The translations under genes and the position numbers were made by a program. Under the pieces are notes generated by a model. That model saw only the letters and a program-made list of their open reading frames with translations, ran no database searches and was not told the origin of the DNA. Below are positions 1 through 6,982 of a stretch of 7,127 nucleotides of DNA, piece by piece. Where the stretch lies: contig DJNY01000125.1 of the NCBI GenBank assembly GCA_002441865.1, positions 1-7,127 on the forward strand, read 5' to 3'. How positions within the stretch are numbered: position 1 is the stretch's first letter; each line of letters opens with the position of its first letter. This DNA is from Lachnospiraceae bacterium UBA6452. GTDB taxonomy: Bacteria; Bacillota; Clostridia; Lachnospirales; Lachnospiraceae.

Positions 1-55
1 TCGCCTACACTATCGATTGCTTACTGTATACTGTTTCTGTTTTTATATCAACTTT

Positions 56-1984
56 CTATTTTTTGATCTTCACAGACTTCTTCTGTCCTTTTCCCTTGAA
101 CAGACTCTTATAAGATTTCAACTGCTTCTTCGGTACTTTAATGACGCATTTTGCATTGATACCTGTGAGAGCACCTTTTCCGACTTTCTTTAATTTTGTA
201 CTCTTCACAGTAATCTTCTTGAGGTTCTTGCAATTCTTAAAGGCATTCTTTCCGATCGAAATAACATTCTTTCCAATCGTAACACTCTTTAAGCTCTGGC
301 AGCCTTCAAAACTGCTGGCTCCGATCTCTGTGATCGTATCCGGGATAACAATGCTCTGCAGCTTCTTGCTGTTCTTGAATGCTTTTGCTGCAATACCCGT
401 TACCTGATATTCCACATTATCAACTGTAACGTTTTTCGGAATTGTAACCTTCTTTGCCTTCTTCTCCTTTGCAGACAGCTTTGTAAGCGTTACAGATGGC
501 TTACTTTCAGAAGAACCAGCGTCTGTTACCTGAAACTCTCTGCCTGTTTTCTCTTTCAGCGTTGTTCCAGTTGCAGGCACATCTGCTTCCGGCGTCTTGG
601 AAGGCGTTGCAGATGGTGCAGGGCTTGGCTGCTCGCTTGGGGATGCAGATGGTTTTTCACTCGGAGACGGACTTGGTGACACAGTCGGTCTTTCATCTGA
701 TGAATTGCGGTGCAGGGTATAAGGAATTAAAATTTCGTCATCCAGATCCTCGTCACAATATCTAAATGCCCAGTAATCAATTTTTATAGCATCCCATTGT
801 TTCTGCGTACCTGTATAATATACATCTCTTAACCCACTACAGTCATAAAATGCCCTCTCCCTTATACTCGTTACACTCATCGGGATCTCTATGCTTGTTA
901 ACCCAATACACCCCCTAAATGCATTAATCCCTATACTCACTACACTCGCTGGGATCTCTATACTTGTTAATCCGCTACAGCCGTAAAATGCAAAATCCCC
1001 TATACTCGTTACACTCGCCGGAATTTTCGTATTATTACAGCCTCGTATAAGAGTATTTGTCGCTTTTTCTATAATGGCATTACAGTTATCTCTGCTGTCA
1101 TACACCGTATTGCCAGCTTCTACAACTATGCTTGTCAACCCGCCACAGCCGGAAAATGCATAACTTCCTATACACGTTACACTTTCTGGAATCTCCATGC
1201 TTGTTAACCCGCTACAACCTCCAAATGCATACTCCCCTATACACATTACACCAACCGGGATCTCTATGCTTGTTAACCCGCTACAGTCTTCAAATGCGCA
1301 CTCCCCTATACTCATTACACCCGCCGGAATTTCTATACTTGTTAACCCAATGCAACCGTTAAATGCATACCTCCCTATACTCGTTACACCTTTTGGGATT
1401 TCTATGCTTGTTAACCCAATACAGTCTCTAAATGCATACCCCCCTATACTTGTTACACCTTCTGGGATCTCTATGCTTGTCAACCCACTACAGCCTCTAA
1501 ATGCGCCCCCCAATATACTCGTTACACCCACTGGGATCTCTATGCTTGTTAACCTGCTACAGCCGGAAAATGCATAACTTCCTATACTCGTTACACTTTC
1601 CGGGATCTTTACACTTGTTAACCAACTACATTCATCAAATGCACGCTTCCCTATGCTCTTTACTACAATATTCTTTATTTTCTTTGGGATTTCTATAGCC
1701 CCTTCTGCACTTTCATCACAATCTGTTATTTCCACATATTGTGTTCCATCTGACTCCTGATAAATGCAATAAGACAGATTTCCTTCTTTTTCTTCCTCAG
1801 GCGTCTGATCTGCTGCAATGTCTGCCGCATCTGCTTCTTCTACAGTTTCCAGCTTTACTGCTGTATCCACGGTCACGGCTGTTTCATTCTGTGAAACTGT
1901 CTCCGCAGCTACCGGTACTGAACTGCAGACCATTGCTGCAGCCAATACCATTGTCAACATTTTTTGTACGTATCTCCTTTTCAT
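56..1984 (-). CDS. Secreted BspA-like leucine-rich-repeat (LRR_5) protein
   Basis: Predicted extracellular or wall-associated repeat protein of 642 residues; ligand unknown. Residues 1-27 form a signal peptide (basic MKRRYVQK, hydrophobic core, likely cut after PVAA). Residues 28-99 are acidic. Residues ~102-389 hold about eleven 23-residue LRR_5 units of the type IPxGVTSIGxYAFxGCSGLTSIE, broken at 288-320 by a non-repeat insert and closed by YYTGTQKQWDAI, a motif common after such repeats. Residues ~434-466 are a Pro/Ser/Thr linker. Residues ~470-642 are a lysine-rich second LRR_5 block ending in KSVKIKK. There is no LPXTG motif or C-terminal membrane helix, so attachment, if any, must be non-covalent, perhaps through the basic domain (inference). 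The start is supported by AGGAGG at 1991-1996, six bases before the ATG. The gene lies 70 bp after the RND exporter stop on the same strand with no terminator between, so co-transcription is plausible. Family members in other bacteria serve as adhesins, but the role here is unproven. Confidence 0.93.
   Translation of the reverse strand: MKRRYVQKMLTMVLAAAMVCSSVPVAAETVSQNETAVTVDTAVKLETVEEADAADIAADQTPEEEKEGNLSYCIYQESDGTQYVEITDCDESAEGAIEIPKKIKNIVVKSIGKRAFDECSWLTSVKIPESVTSIGSYAFSGCSRLTSIEIPVGVTSILGGAFRGCSGLTSIEIPEGVTSIGGYAFRDCIGLTSIEIPKGVTSIGRYAFNGCIGLTSIEIPAGVMSIGECAFEDCSGLTSIEIPVGVMCIGEYAFGGCSGLTSMEIPESVTCIGSYAFSGCGGLTSIVVEAGNTVYDSRDNCNAIIEKATNTLIRGCNNTKIPASVTSIGDFAFYGCSGLTSIEIPASVVSIGINAFRGCIGLTSIEIPMSVTSIRERAFYDCSGLRDVYYTGTQKQWDAIKIDYWAFRYCDEDLDDEILIPYTLHRNSSDERPTVSPSPSPSEKPSASPSEQPSPAPSATPSKTPEADVPATGTTLKEKTGREFQVTDAGSSESKPSVTLTKLSAKEKKAKKVTIPKNVTVDNVEYQVTGIAAKAFKNSKKLQSIVIPDTITEIGASSFEGCQSLKSVTIGKNVISIGKNAFKNCKNLKKITVKSTKLKKVGKGALTGINAKCVIKVPKKQLKSYKSLFKGKGQKKSVKIKK
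887..1024 (-). repeat. Two further 69-bp LRR units (block B)
   Basis: Two 69-bp units encode residues 321-366 and match the block A consensus (IPASVTSIGDFAFYGCSGLTSIE type). They are followed by a third, partly diverged unit. About 99 bp encoding a non-repeat insert (residues 288-320, with two cysteines and RGCNNTK) separates them from block A. Their DNA similarity to block A suggests that they derive from the same array. Confidence 0.85.
1124..1606 (-). repeat. Tandem 69-bp coding repeat, seven units (LRR block A)
   Basis: Seven consecutive 69-bp units encode residues 127-287 of the LRR protein, 23 codons each. The plus-strand core TCTATGCTTGTTAACCC recurs in exact or near-exact form at 69-bp spacing (for example near 1261, 1330, 1399, 1468 and 1537). 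Units differ mainly at the positions encoding residues after IP and around the AF(x)GC segment. Third-codon positions are often identical too, which points to recent duplication or gene conversion rather than protein-level selection alone. The unit number may therefore vary between strains (inference). Confidence 0.9.
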
Positions 1985-2054
1985 GTGTACCCTCCTATTT
2001 TCTTATCTGTTTTTAAATAATCACTTTAAGTCCTCTTTTATGCCTGATCGCATT

Positions 2055-5000
2055 TTACTCTGCGGATTCCTCCATCAGATTGCTTTCATCGCCCAGATCT
2101 ACCTTTTTCAGCTCACGTCTAAAGAAAATATCATACATGACCGGTACGATAAAGAGCGTCATCAGTGTTGCATAGGCAAGTCCGCCGATGGAAACAATGA
2201 CCATACCGCGGCTCATGACCGCGGAAGCATCTCTGGAAAGTGCCATCGTCATCATGGCAAGGATCGTCGTCAGCGCCGTCATCAGGATCGGCCGCATACG
2301 TGTCTTTCCGGTTTCTACAAGTGCCTCGCGTTTTTCCATGCCATCCAGTCTTAACTGGTTTACATAATCCACAAATACAATACCGTTGTTTACAACGACA
2401 CCCGCCAGTATCAAAAATCCCATCATGGCGATCATGGAAAGCTCCTCTCCTGTCAGCATCAGTCCAAGGAAACCGCCTGTAAATGCCAGTGGGATCGTAA
2501 AGAGCACGATAAACGGTGATAACAGGCTCTGGAACTGTGCGACCATGATCAGATAGATGAAGATGATCGCCAGTGTGATCATCAAAAGCATATCATGCAT
2601 CATACTCATAACCTGTGTACTCTCGCCTGCGATCTCGATCCGGCAGCCTTCCGGTGTGTCATAATCGCCCAGCTTATCTTCCACCGTTCTGGATAACAGG
2701 GTTGTATTATAGCCTTCCATTGTATCCGCAGTAACGGAAATATAACGTTCCTGATTTTCACGGCTGATGCTGGATACGCTTGCCCCCTCGGATACCTTCG
2801 CAAATTCAGACAGCTTATGTTCTTCCGTCACAGATTTGCCGTCCTCATCCTGCTTCGTTGTCGCAAAGGTATATGCCATCAGGTTATCTTCCGTCAGTTT
2901 GTCCGTATCGTCCACGATCGTCACCTGATAGGTTTCGTCGACCGTTGTCAGCGTTGTCGCATCCTTGCTGTCCGTCAGTTTTCCGGACAGCTCACTGTAG
3001 ATCTGTGCAACTGTCAGACCGAGGCGCATTGCCTTATCCTTATCTACGGTAATGACAAGCTGTCTGTCCCCGTCACTTTGTCCGTTTTCGACATTTTCAA
3101 AGCCCTCTATCCCGGAAAGCAGGTTCTTCATATCCTCACTGACCGAAAGCAGTGTATCCAGATTATCCCCGTAAATGTTCAGTGTCAGTCCATCTCCCGT
3201 CAGAGCGGACATATCCATATTAGAAGTTGCAATGCTGTATTCGGTCTGCGGATATGCTTCCATGATCTTTTCCAGCTTCTTTGCCACTTTACTGTTATTT
3301 TTTCCCGTCTCGTCATCGAGCAGCAGGAAGAATGTAAAATCCTTATTACTGCCGGAGCTCAGCAGCATATCACCGCTTCCGCCGCCGGACATAATGCCGA
3401 CCGTTTCGACACCCTGTATGCCCTGCAGCTTCTCCATCAGTTCGTCTGCAACTGCATAACCTTCCGTTACTTTCATTTCATCGGGCATATTGACGGTCAT
3501 GCTCATCTGGCTGCCGCCCATCTCAGGCATCATGATCATACCGGTTGACATCACGCGCAGGATACAGAGCACCAGTAAAGCAACCGCGATCGCAAGCGGA
3601 ACAACCTTAACTTTCAGGCAGAAACGAAGCACCTTGTCATACACCTTCAGCACTTTGTCAAACAACCTGTGTGACTTTTCCTTTGTATTTTTCAAAAGCA
3701 CCACACTCATACTCGGTACGACAGTCAGTGCTACGATCAGACTGGCGATCAGACTGTAGGCAATAGTCAGTGCCATATCCGTAAACAGTTCTCTGGTCAG
3801 ACCTGTTGTAAAGACGATCGGCAGGAAGACGCAGATCGTGGTCAGCGTAGAGGCTGCGATCGCGCCCGCCACCTGATTGGCGCCCATAACTGCTGCCCGC
3901 GCTGCGCTGATTCCTTTATTGCGCAGTCTGTATATATTCTCAATGACAACGATCGAGTTATCTACCAGCATACCGACACCGAGTGCCAGACCGGATAAGG
4001 AGATCATATTTAGTGTAATATTCGTAAAATACATCAGTACAACCGCAAAGAGCACGCTCATCGGAATACTGAACGCCACTACAACCGTCGGCTTGTAATC
4101 TTTTAAGAAGATCGCCAGCACGATGATCGCAAGGAGCGCTCCCCAGATCAGGTTGGACAATACGGAATTGATGATCAGCTTGATATAATCCCCCTGATCC
4201 ATCAATGGTGTGATATGCAGTCCGTCATACTTCTCTTCCAGTTCCTGAATTGCTTTGTTGCATGCTTTTGACACATCGGAAGTACCTGCGGTGCTTGACT
4301 TGGAAATACTTAAGATCACACCGTCGTTTCCGTTGATCTTTGCGTAGTTGTCGTCCGCATTGTCAATGACTGTCACATCCGCCACATCACTGATCCTGAC
4401 ATCTCCTACTTTATCTACCTTGCAGAGGACCATGTTTTCCACTTCATCTATTGTAGAGAATTCGTCTCCCACCTTGACAAGTACCTGTGACTCATCTTCA
4501 TTTTTGATATAGCCTGCAGGCATGTTGAAATTCTGGGCGGATAAAAGCTGTGACAGAGTATCCAGTGTCAGAAGGGAATCCAGATTAGCGCTTTCCATTG
4601 CCTGCTCTCTGCTGTCATCAAGCTGATCCTGTGCGTCTTCCATCTGTTTTTCACCATCTTCAATGGAAGTCATCCCACTTGCCATCTGTGCTGTATAAGC
4701 ACCGAAAGAAGCCGCTGCCGTGATCTTGCCGGCTTCTACATCCACATAGGCATCTTCTGCCTGCTGGATCGATGCATCCACTTTATCCTTAACCGCTTCC
4801 GCAGTCTTGATCTCAATTGCCAGATTGGCAAGTTCTGTATCGATCTGTGGGATTCTGATCTCTACGATATCATACAGCTTCTGCAGGTTTTCTTTTGTCA
4901 TGTTCTTTGCTGCATCGCTGTTTCCCTGGCTTTCGAGCAGCTTTTTTAATGCTTTCAGCTTATCCGGATTGTCCAGTGCATCCTTTACATTTTCCGGGAT

Positions 5001-6140
5001 CTGCGCCGTCTGCTCCACGATCTGCTGCTCTGTCATTTCTTTCGCTGTATCCTGCGCTGTCTGCTCGATCACTGCAGCTGCATCTCCAAGCATTGTCAGA
5101 TAGGTATCTACATTTGTTGCATCAACCGTATCCGTGATACCTGCCTGCGCCACCGCCTGCTGTACAGCCGCGATCTTTACCTGCGTATAGATCTGTGTAT
5201 AAACTGCCTGATATGTCTCATCCGATGTCAGCGTCTCTTTAGCAGTCTGAAAGCCTGCATTGATCTGGTTATAACTATCGACAACTTTATTGTCCACATA
5301 GGCTTTCCGCTCTGTTTTCAGTGCAGTTTCATCAGCCTGCAGTCCGACAAGCTGTGCAGCATAGGCAGCCTTTGTTGCCATCGCCTCATCCAGCAGCTTA
5401 CTGTACTCAGCCAGTTCCTTTGTCTTATCTGTCTGCTCAGTCTGCAGCTTTTCCTGATTACTCTTCAGCTCTGCTTTTGCATCCTTCAGCTTTTTCTTTG
5501 CATCGTCCAGCTCTGCCTGTGCGTCATCCAGCTTATCCACTGCGATCCCCAATATCCGGTTGTTGATCTTCTCGATCTTTTTCTCATTTAAACGGATCTC
5601 GACGGTCTTTTCCACAAGTCCTGTTTCTGTTACACTGGCAACGCCACTCTGCCGTTCCAGATAAGGCGTTACGGTTTCCTCTGTGAACTTGGTCAGCTCA
5701 TAAATATCCTTTCCGCTGTAATCGACTGCTGCATACATGGTCGCCATCATATCCGGCGAGATTTCCAGAAGGGATGGTGTTCCTGCCATATCCGGAAGCT
5801 CTATCTGGTCGATCTGGCTTGACAGCTTTACCATAGCACTGTCCATATTGGTCTCTTCCGCAAATTCCAGCGTAATCATGCTGTAATTTTCATTGGAAAC
5901 ACTGGTAACATTCTCGACACCATTGACAGTACCGAGTGCTGACTCCAGCACTTCTGTCACATCACTTTCCACCTTTTCGGGGGATGCGCCCGGATAGGTT
6001 GTGATCACAAGTATGTACGGAAGGGAAATACTCGGCAACAGATCTGTCGTCATCTTGGTGAAGCTGACGATACCGAGTACAAGCAGCATAATGACTGCGA
6101 CCAATACGGTGAATGGTTTTTTGACACTGAATTTTGACAT
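2055..6140 (-). CDS. RND-family (AcrB/SwrC-like) export permease with a large coiled-coil insertion
   Basis: Inner-membrane exporter of the ACR_tran family, probably proton-driven; substrate unknown. The protein is 1361 residues, against about 1030-1050 for typical members. Twelve membrane segments are visible: TM1 ~9-29, TM2-TM6 ~657-816, TM7 ~846-865, TM8-TM12 ~1184-1340. The first porter region (30-197) contains the family phrase TTYPGASPEKVESDVTEVLE. It resumes at ~521 with LSQLLSAQNFNMPAGYI, the counterpart of the docking-domain phrase of AcrB. Between them, ~198-520, lies an extra helical, coiled-coil-rich segment. TM4 reads GMLVDNSIVVIEN and TM10 reads GVVVNNGIVFVDY, so the AcrB D407/D408/K940 relay is D727/N728/N1251 here. 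The start at 6140 is chosen because AGGAGA lies seven bases upstream and the protein then begins MSKFSVKKPF, as is usual. An in-frame ATG at 6185 would add 15 residues encoded partly by the adjacent repeat element. No adaptor or outer-membrane factor gene is in the window. Gram-positive relatives include SwrC/YerP. Confidence 0.95.
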   Translation of the reverse strand: MSKFSVKKPFTVLVAVIMLLVLGIVSFTKMTTDLLPSISLPYILVITTYPGASPEKVESDVTEVLESALGTVNGVENVTSVSNENYSMITLEFAEETNMDSAMVKLSSQIDQIELPDMAGTPSLLEISPDMMATMYAAVDYSGKDIYELTKFTEETVTPYLERQSGVASVTETGLVEKTVEIRLNEKKIEKINNRILGIAVDKLDDAQAELDDAKKKLKDAKAELKSNQEKLQTEQTDKTKELAEYSKLLDEAMATKAAYAAQLVGLQADETALKTERKAYVDNKVVDSYNQINAGFQTAKETLTSDETYQAVYTQIYTQVKIAAVQQAVAQAGITDTVDATNVDTYLTMLGDAAAVIEQTAQDTAKEMTEQQIVEQTAQIPENVKDALDNPDKLKALKKLLESQGNSDAAKNMTKENLQKLYDIVEIRIPQIDTELANLAIEIKTAEAVKDKVDASIQQAEDAYVDVEAGKITAAASFGAYTAQMASGMTSIEDGEKQMEDAQDQLDDSREQAMESANLDSLLTLDTLSQLLSAQNFNMPAGYIKNEDESQVLVKVGDEFSTIDEVENMVLCKVDKVGDVRISDVADVTVIDNADDNYAKINGNDGVILSISKSSTAGTSDVSKACNKAIQELEEKYDGLHITPLMDQGDYIKLIINSVLSNLIWGALLAIIVLAIFLKDYKPTVVVAFSIPMSVLFAVVLMYFTNITLNMISLSGLALGVGMLVDNSIVVIENIYRLRNKGISAARAAVMGANQVAGAIAASTLTTICVFLPIVFTTGLTRELFTDMALTIAYSLIASLIVALTVVPSMSVVLLKNTKEKSHRLFDKVLKVYDKVLRFCLKVKVVPLAIAVALLVLCILRVMSTGMIMMPEMGGSQMSMTVNMPDEMKVTEGYAVADELMEKLQGIQGVETVGIMSGGGSGDMLLSSGSNKDFTFFLLLDDETGKNNSKVAKKLEKIMEAYPQTEYSIATSNMDMSALTGDGLTLNIYGDNLDTLLSVSEDMKNLLSGIEGFENVENGQSDGDRQLVITVDKDKAMRLGLTVAQIYSELSGKLTDSKDATTLTTVDETYQVTIVDDTDKLTEDNLMAYTFATTKQDEDGKSVTEEHKLSEFAKVSEGASVSSISRENQERYISVTADTMEGYNTTLLSRTVEDKLGDYDTPEGCRIEIAGESTQVMSMMHDMLLMITLAIIFIYLIMVAQFQSLLSPFIVLFTIPLAFTGGFLGLMLTGEELSMIAMMGFLILAGVVVNNGIVFVDYVNQLRLDGMEKREALVETGKTRMRPILMTALTTILAMMTMALSRDASAVMSRGMVIVSIGGLAYATLMTLFIVPVMYDIFFRRELKKVDLGDESNLMEESAE
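4581..5549 (-). other. Coiled-coil hairpin domain inserted in the RND docking region
   Basis: This is the DNA for residues ~198-520 of the exporter, which have no counterpart in AcrB. The first arm starts DKLDDAQAELDDAKKKLKDA and continues as a Lys/Glu/Asp/Ala-rich heptad-like helix to about residue 285. A mixed helical middle (~286-410) follows. A return arm then runs from about 415 to 520 and ends near EDAQDQLDDSREQAMESAN. There is little proline or glycine in the arms. The layout suggests an antiparallel hairpin projecting from the cell surface. At 1.5 A per residue an 85-residue arm would span roughly 13 nm (an estimate, not measured). Function is unknown; it could act as a built-in adaptor or as a wall-crossing stalk (inference). 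Confidence 0.8.
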
Positions 6141-6147
6141 GTTTGGT

Positions 6148-6153
6148 TCTCCT
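6148..6153 (-). promoter_or_regulatory. Ribosome binding site fixing the RND exporter start at 6140
   Basis: On the minus strand AGGAGA is followed by seven bases (ACCAAAC) and ATG. No similar site lies before the alternative in-frame ATG at 6185; that region is the terminal inverted repeat and hairpin A of the element. This makes 6140 the likely start. Confidence 0.85.
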
Positions 6154-6167
6154 GTTTTGACATAAAA

Positions 6168-6320
6168 GTAACTATTCAGAACCACATTCGCAAAATCGCA
6201 TCTTTCGATGCTTCCTTTTGCTCATGTGGTTACTTCGCCCTATAAATATCACATAATATTCTCACGAATACAAGCATTCGCCGCATATTATGTGATATTT
6301 ACACGGCTCTGAATAGTTCC
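6168..6320. mobile_element. MITE-like folded repeat element with terminal inverted repeats
   Basis: A 153-bp noncoding element. Its ends are imperfect inverted repeats: AACTATTCAGAACC at 6170-6183 matches GGCTCTGAATAGTT at 6305-6318 at 13 of 14 positions. Inside are two long hairpins. Hairpin A at 6181-6230 pairs ACCACAT/ATGTGGT, GCAAAA/TTTTGC and GCATC/GATGC around a TTTC loop. Hairpin B pairs 6243-6259 perfectly with 6285-6301 (17 bp) and has an inner CGAAT/ATTCG stem. The 7-bp CATAAAA directly abuts both ends (6161-6167 and 6321-6327), like a target-site duplication. There is no ORF, so any movement would need a transposase in trans. It could instead be a structured RNA or regulatory repeat, because RNA from either strand would fold into a three-way junction. 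It forms most of the exporter gene's upstream region. Confidence 0.65.
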
Positions 6321-6326
6321 CATAAA

Positions 6327-6355
6327 ATAAGAAATGGGTAATGCCCATTTCTTAT
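6327..6355 (-). terminator. Intrinsic terminator of the 144-residue gene
   Basis: A perfect 12-bp stem, ATAAGAAATGGG at 6327-6338 against CCCATTTCTTAT at 6344-6355, with a five-base loop. On the minus strand it lies 23 bases after the stop of the 6379-6813 gene and runs into a T-rich tail (TTTTATG). The plus-strand side is also T-rich (ATTTTCTTTCTCATTTTG), so it could work in both directions, but no plus-strand gene enters it here. Confidence 0.82.
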
Positions 6356-6378
6356 CAATTTTCTTTCTCATTTTGTTC

Positions 6379-6813
6379 TTAGATATCACCGGCTGTTTTG
6401 ATAAATAATTCCTCTTCAACCGACTTTTTCTTTTCGCTTTCCTTCGGTGCATATTTCCCTTTCGGCTTGGAAATGATTTCATGCTTTCCTTCCGCAGTTT
6501 TACCGTCTTCGATCTGCTTGGCTACCTCATCATAGAATTCAAGCGCCACGATCTCATCATAACCCATATAAAAATCTGCATTCCGGGAATCACCCTTACT
6601 GATCTGTCCACTGTAATCATATGTCACATCTGTATGCTTACGGATTCCGACATAGGTATCCTCGATCTTAATAAACTTAACCGAAGTACGTGTGGTACGA
6701 TTGCCTTCAATCTCCAGCTCCTGACTGAGCTTGATACCACTGCTTAAAATAACGCTGATCAGCTTCGAATCAATATTATCTACTACTATCTGATTAAATA
6801 CTTCTTTCTTCAT
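6379..6813 (-). CDS. Hypothetical protein of 144 residues, family not recognised
   Basis: I do not recognise this family. The protein has no signal peptide or membrane helix, so it is probably cytoplasmic. Residues 1-95 look like a compact alpha/beta domain, with hydrophobic strands such as SKLISVILSSG, TSVKFIKIEDTYVGIRK and YDEIVALEFYDEVAKQI. Residues ~96-144 are highly charged and probably disordered (GKYAPKESEKKKSVEEE). There is no cysteine and no visible catalytic motif. The start at 6813 has GAGAGGG at 6821-6827, seven bases upstream. A promoter candidate lies about 50 bases upstream and a strong terminator 23 bases downstream, so it appears to be a single-gene unit. It is divergent from tRNA-Glu. 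Coding status is supported by the RBS, the terminator and a normal amino-acid mix. Confidence 0.78.
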   Translation of the reverse strand: MKKEVFNQIVVDNIDSKLISVILSSGIKLSQELEIEGNRTTRTSVKFIKIEDTYVGIRKHTDVTYDYSGQISKGDSRNADFYMGYDEIVALEFYDEVAKQIEDGKTAEGKHEIISKPKGKYAPKESEKKKSVEEELFIKTAGDI

Positions 6814-6859
6814 ACCTATACCCTCTCACACATTAATGGATAACCCCAAGAATTACTTT

Positions 6860-6888
6860 ATTTTATCATGTCAATCCCGCTTCGTAAA
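6860..6888 (-). promoter_or_regulatory. Candidate sigma-A promoter for the 144-residue gene
   Basis: On the minus strand, TTTACG (6883-6888) and TAAAAT (6860-6865) are 17 bases apart, and TGA immediately before the -10 makes an extended -10 element. Initiation near 6853 would give a leader of about 40 bases. The -35 matches the consensus at only four of six positions. Confidence 0.5.
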
Positions 6889-6923
6889 CTGTTTTTTGTG
6901 TCTTTTTATCTCTTTCCCCCAAA

Positions 6924-6945
6924 TTTTTTCAACTTTTTGAAAAAA
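6924..6945. repeat. A/T-rich inverted repeat between the divergent promoters
   Basis: TTTTTTCAA at 6924-6932 pairs with TTGAAAAAA at 6937-6945 across a CTTT spacer. The right arm's A-tract lies just upstream of the tRNA -35 box, where a UP element would sit. It could also simply be an A/T-rich separator. Confidence 0.5.
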
Positions 6946-6949
6946 ATGC

Positions 6950-6978
6950 TTGCAATTCTATTTGATTTATAATACTAT
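6950..6978 (+). promoter_or_regulatory. Candidate promoter of tRNA-Glu
   Basis: TTGCAA at 6950-6955 and TACTAT at 6973-6978 are separated by 17 bases, preceded by an A-tract at 6940-6946. A perfect TATAAT at 6968-6973 overlaps but would need a -35 near 6945-6950, where only AATGCT is found. Initiation would be near 6985, about 20 bases before the tRNA. Confidence 0.6.
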
Positions 6979-6982
6979 AGTC

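Noticed and set aside
20..45. Possible terminator after the LRR gene (CTGTATACTGT region)
   Set aside because: Only the 6-bp GTATAC core is palindromic and no stem plus T-run forms; any terminator must lie outside the window.
1197..1577. Plus-strand repetitive 126-codon ORF (MLVNPLQ repeats)
   Set aside because: It is the antisense reading of the 69-bp LRR repeats; the periodicity comes from the real gene on the other strand.
1818..2354. Plus-strand 178-codon ORF spanning two genes
   Set aside because: It is antisense to the ends of both the LRR and exporter genes and crosses their intergenic gap; the product is low-complexity Ser/Thr/Ala then His-rich.
2817..3548. Plus-strand 243-codon ORF antisense to the exporter
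   Set aside because: It lies wholly antisense to a clear RND permease gene; its His/Cys/Arg-rich product resembles no family and reflects the reverse frame.
6141..6185. 15-residue N-terminal extension of the RND exporter from the ATG at 6185
   Set aside because: It has no RBS, and the family-typical N-terminus and a good AGGAGA site point to 6140. The extension is partly encoded by the repeat element's end.
6168..6320. CRISPR array or riboswitch reading of the hairpin region
   Set aside because: There are no regularly spaced direct repeats, and I recognised no known riboswitch core; terminal inverted repeats plus flanking duplication fit a MITE-like element better.
6288..6482. Minus-strand 64-codon ORF
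   Set aside because: It overlaps the 144-residue gene in another frame and runs through the terminator and into the element; no RBS was seen, and its Lys/Arg-rich product looks like a shadow.
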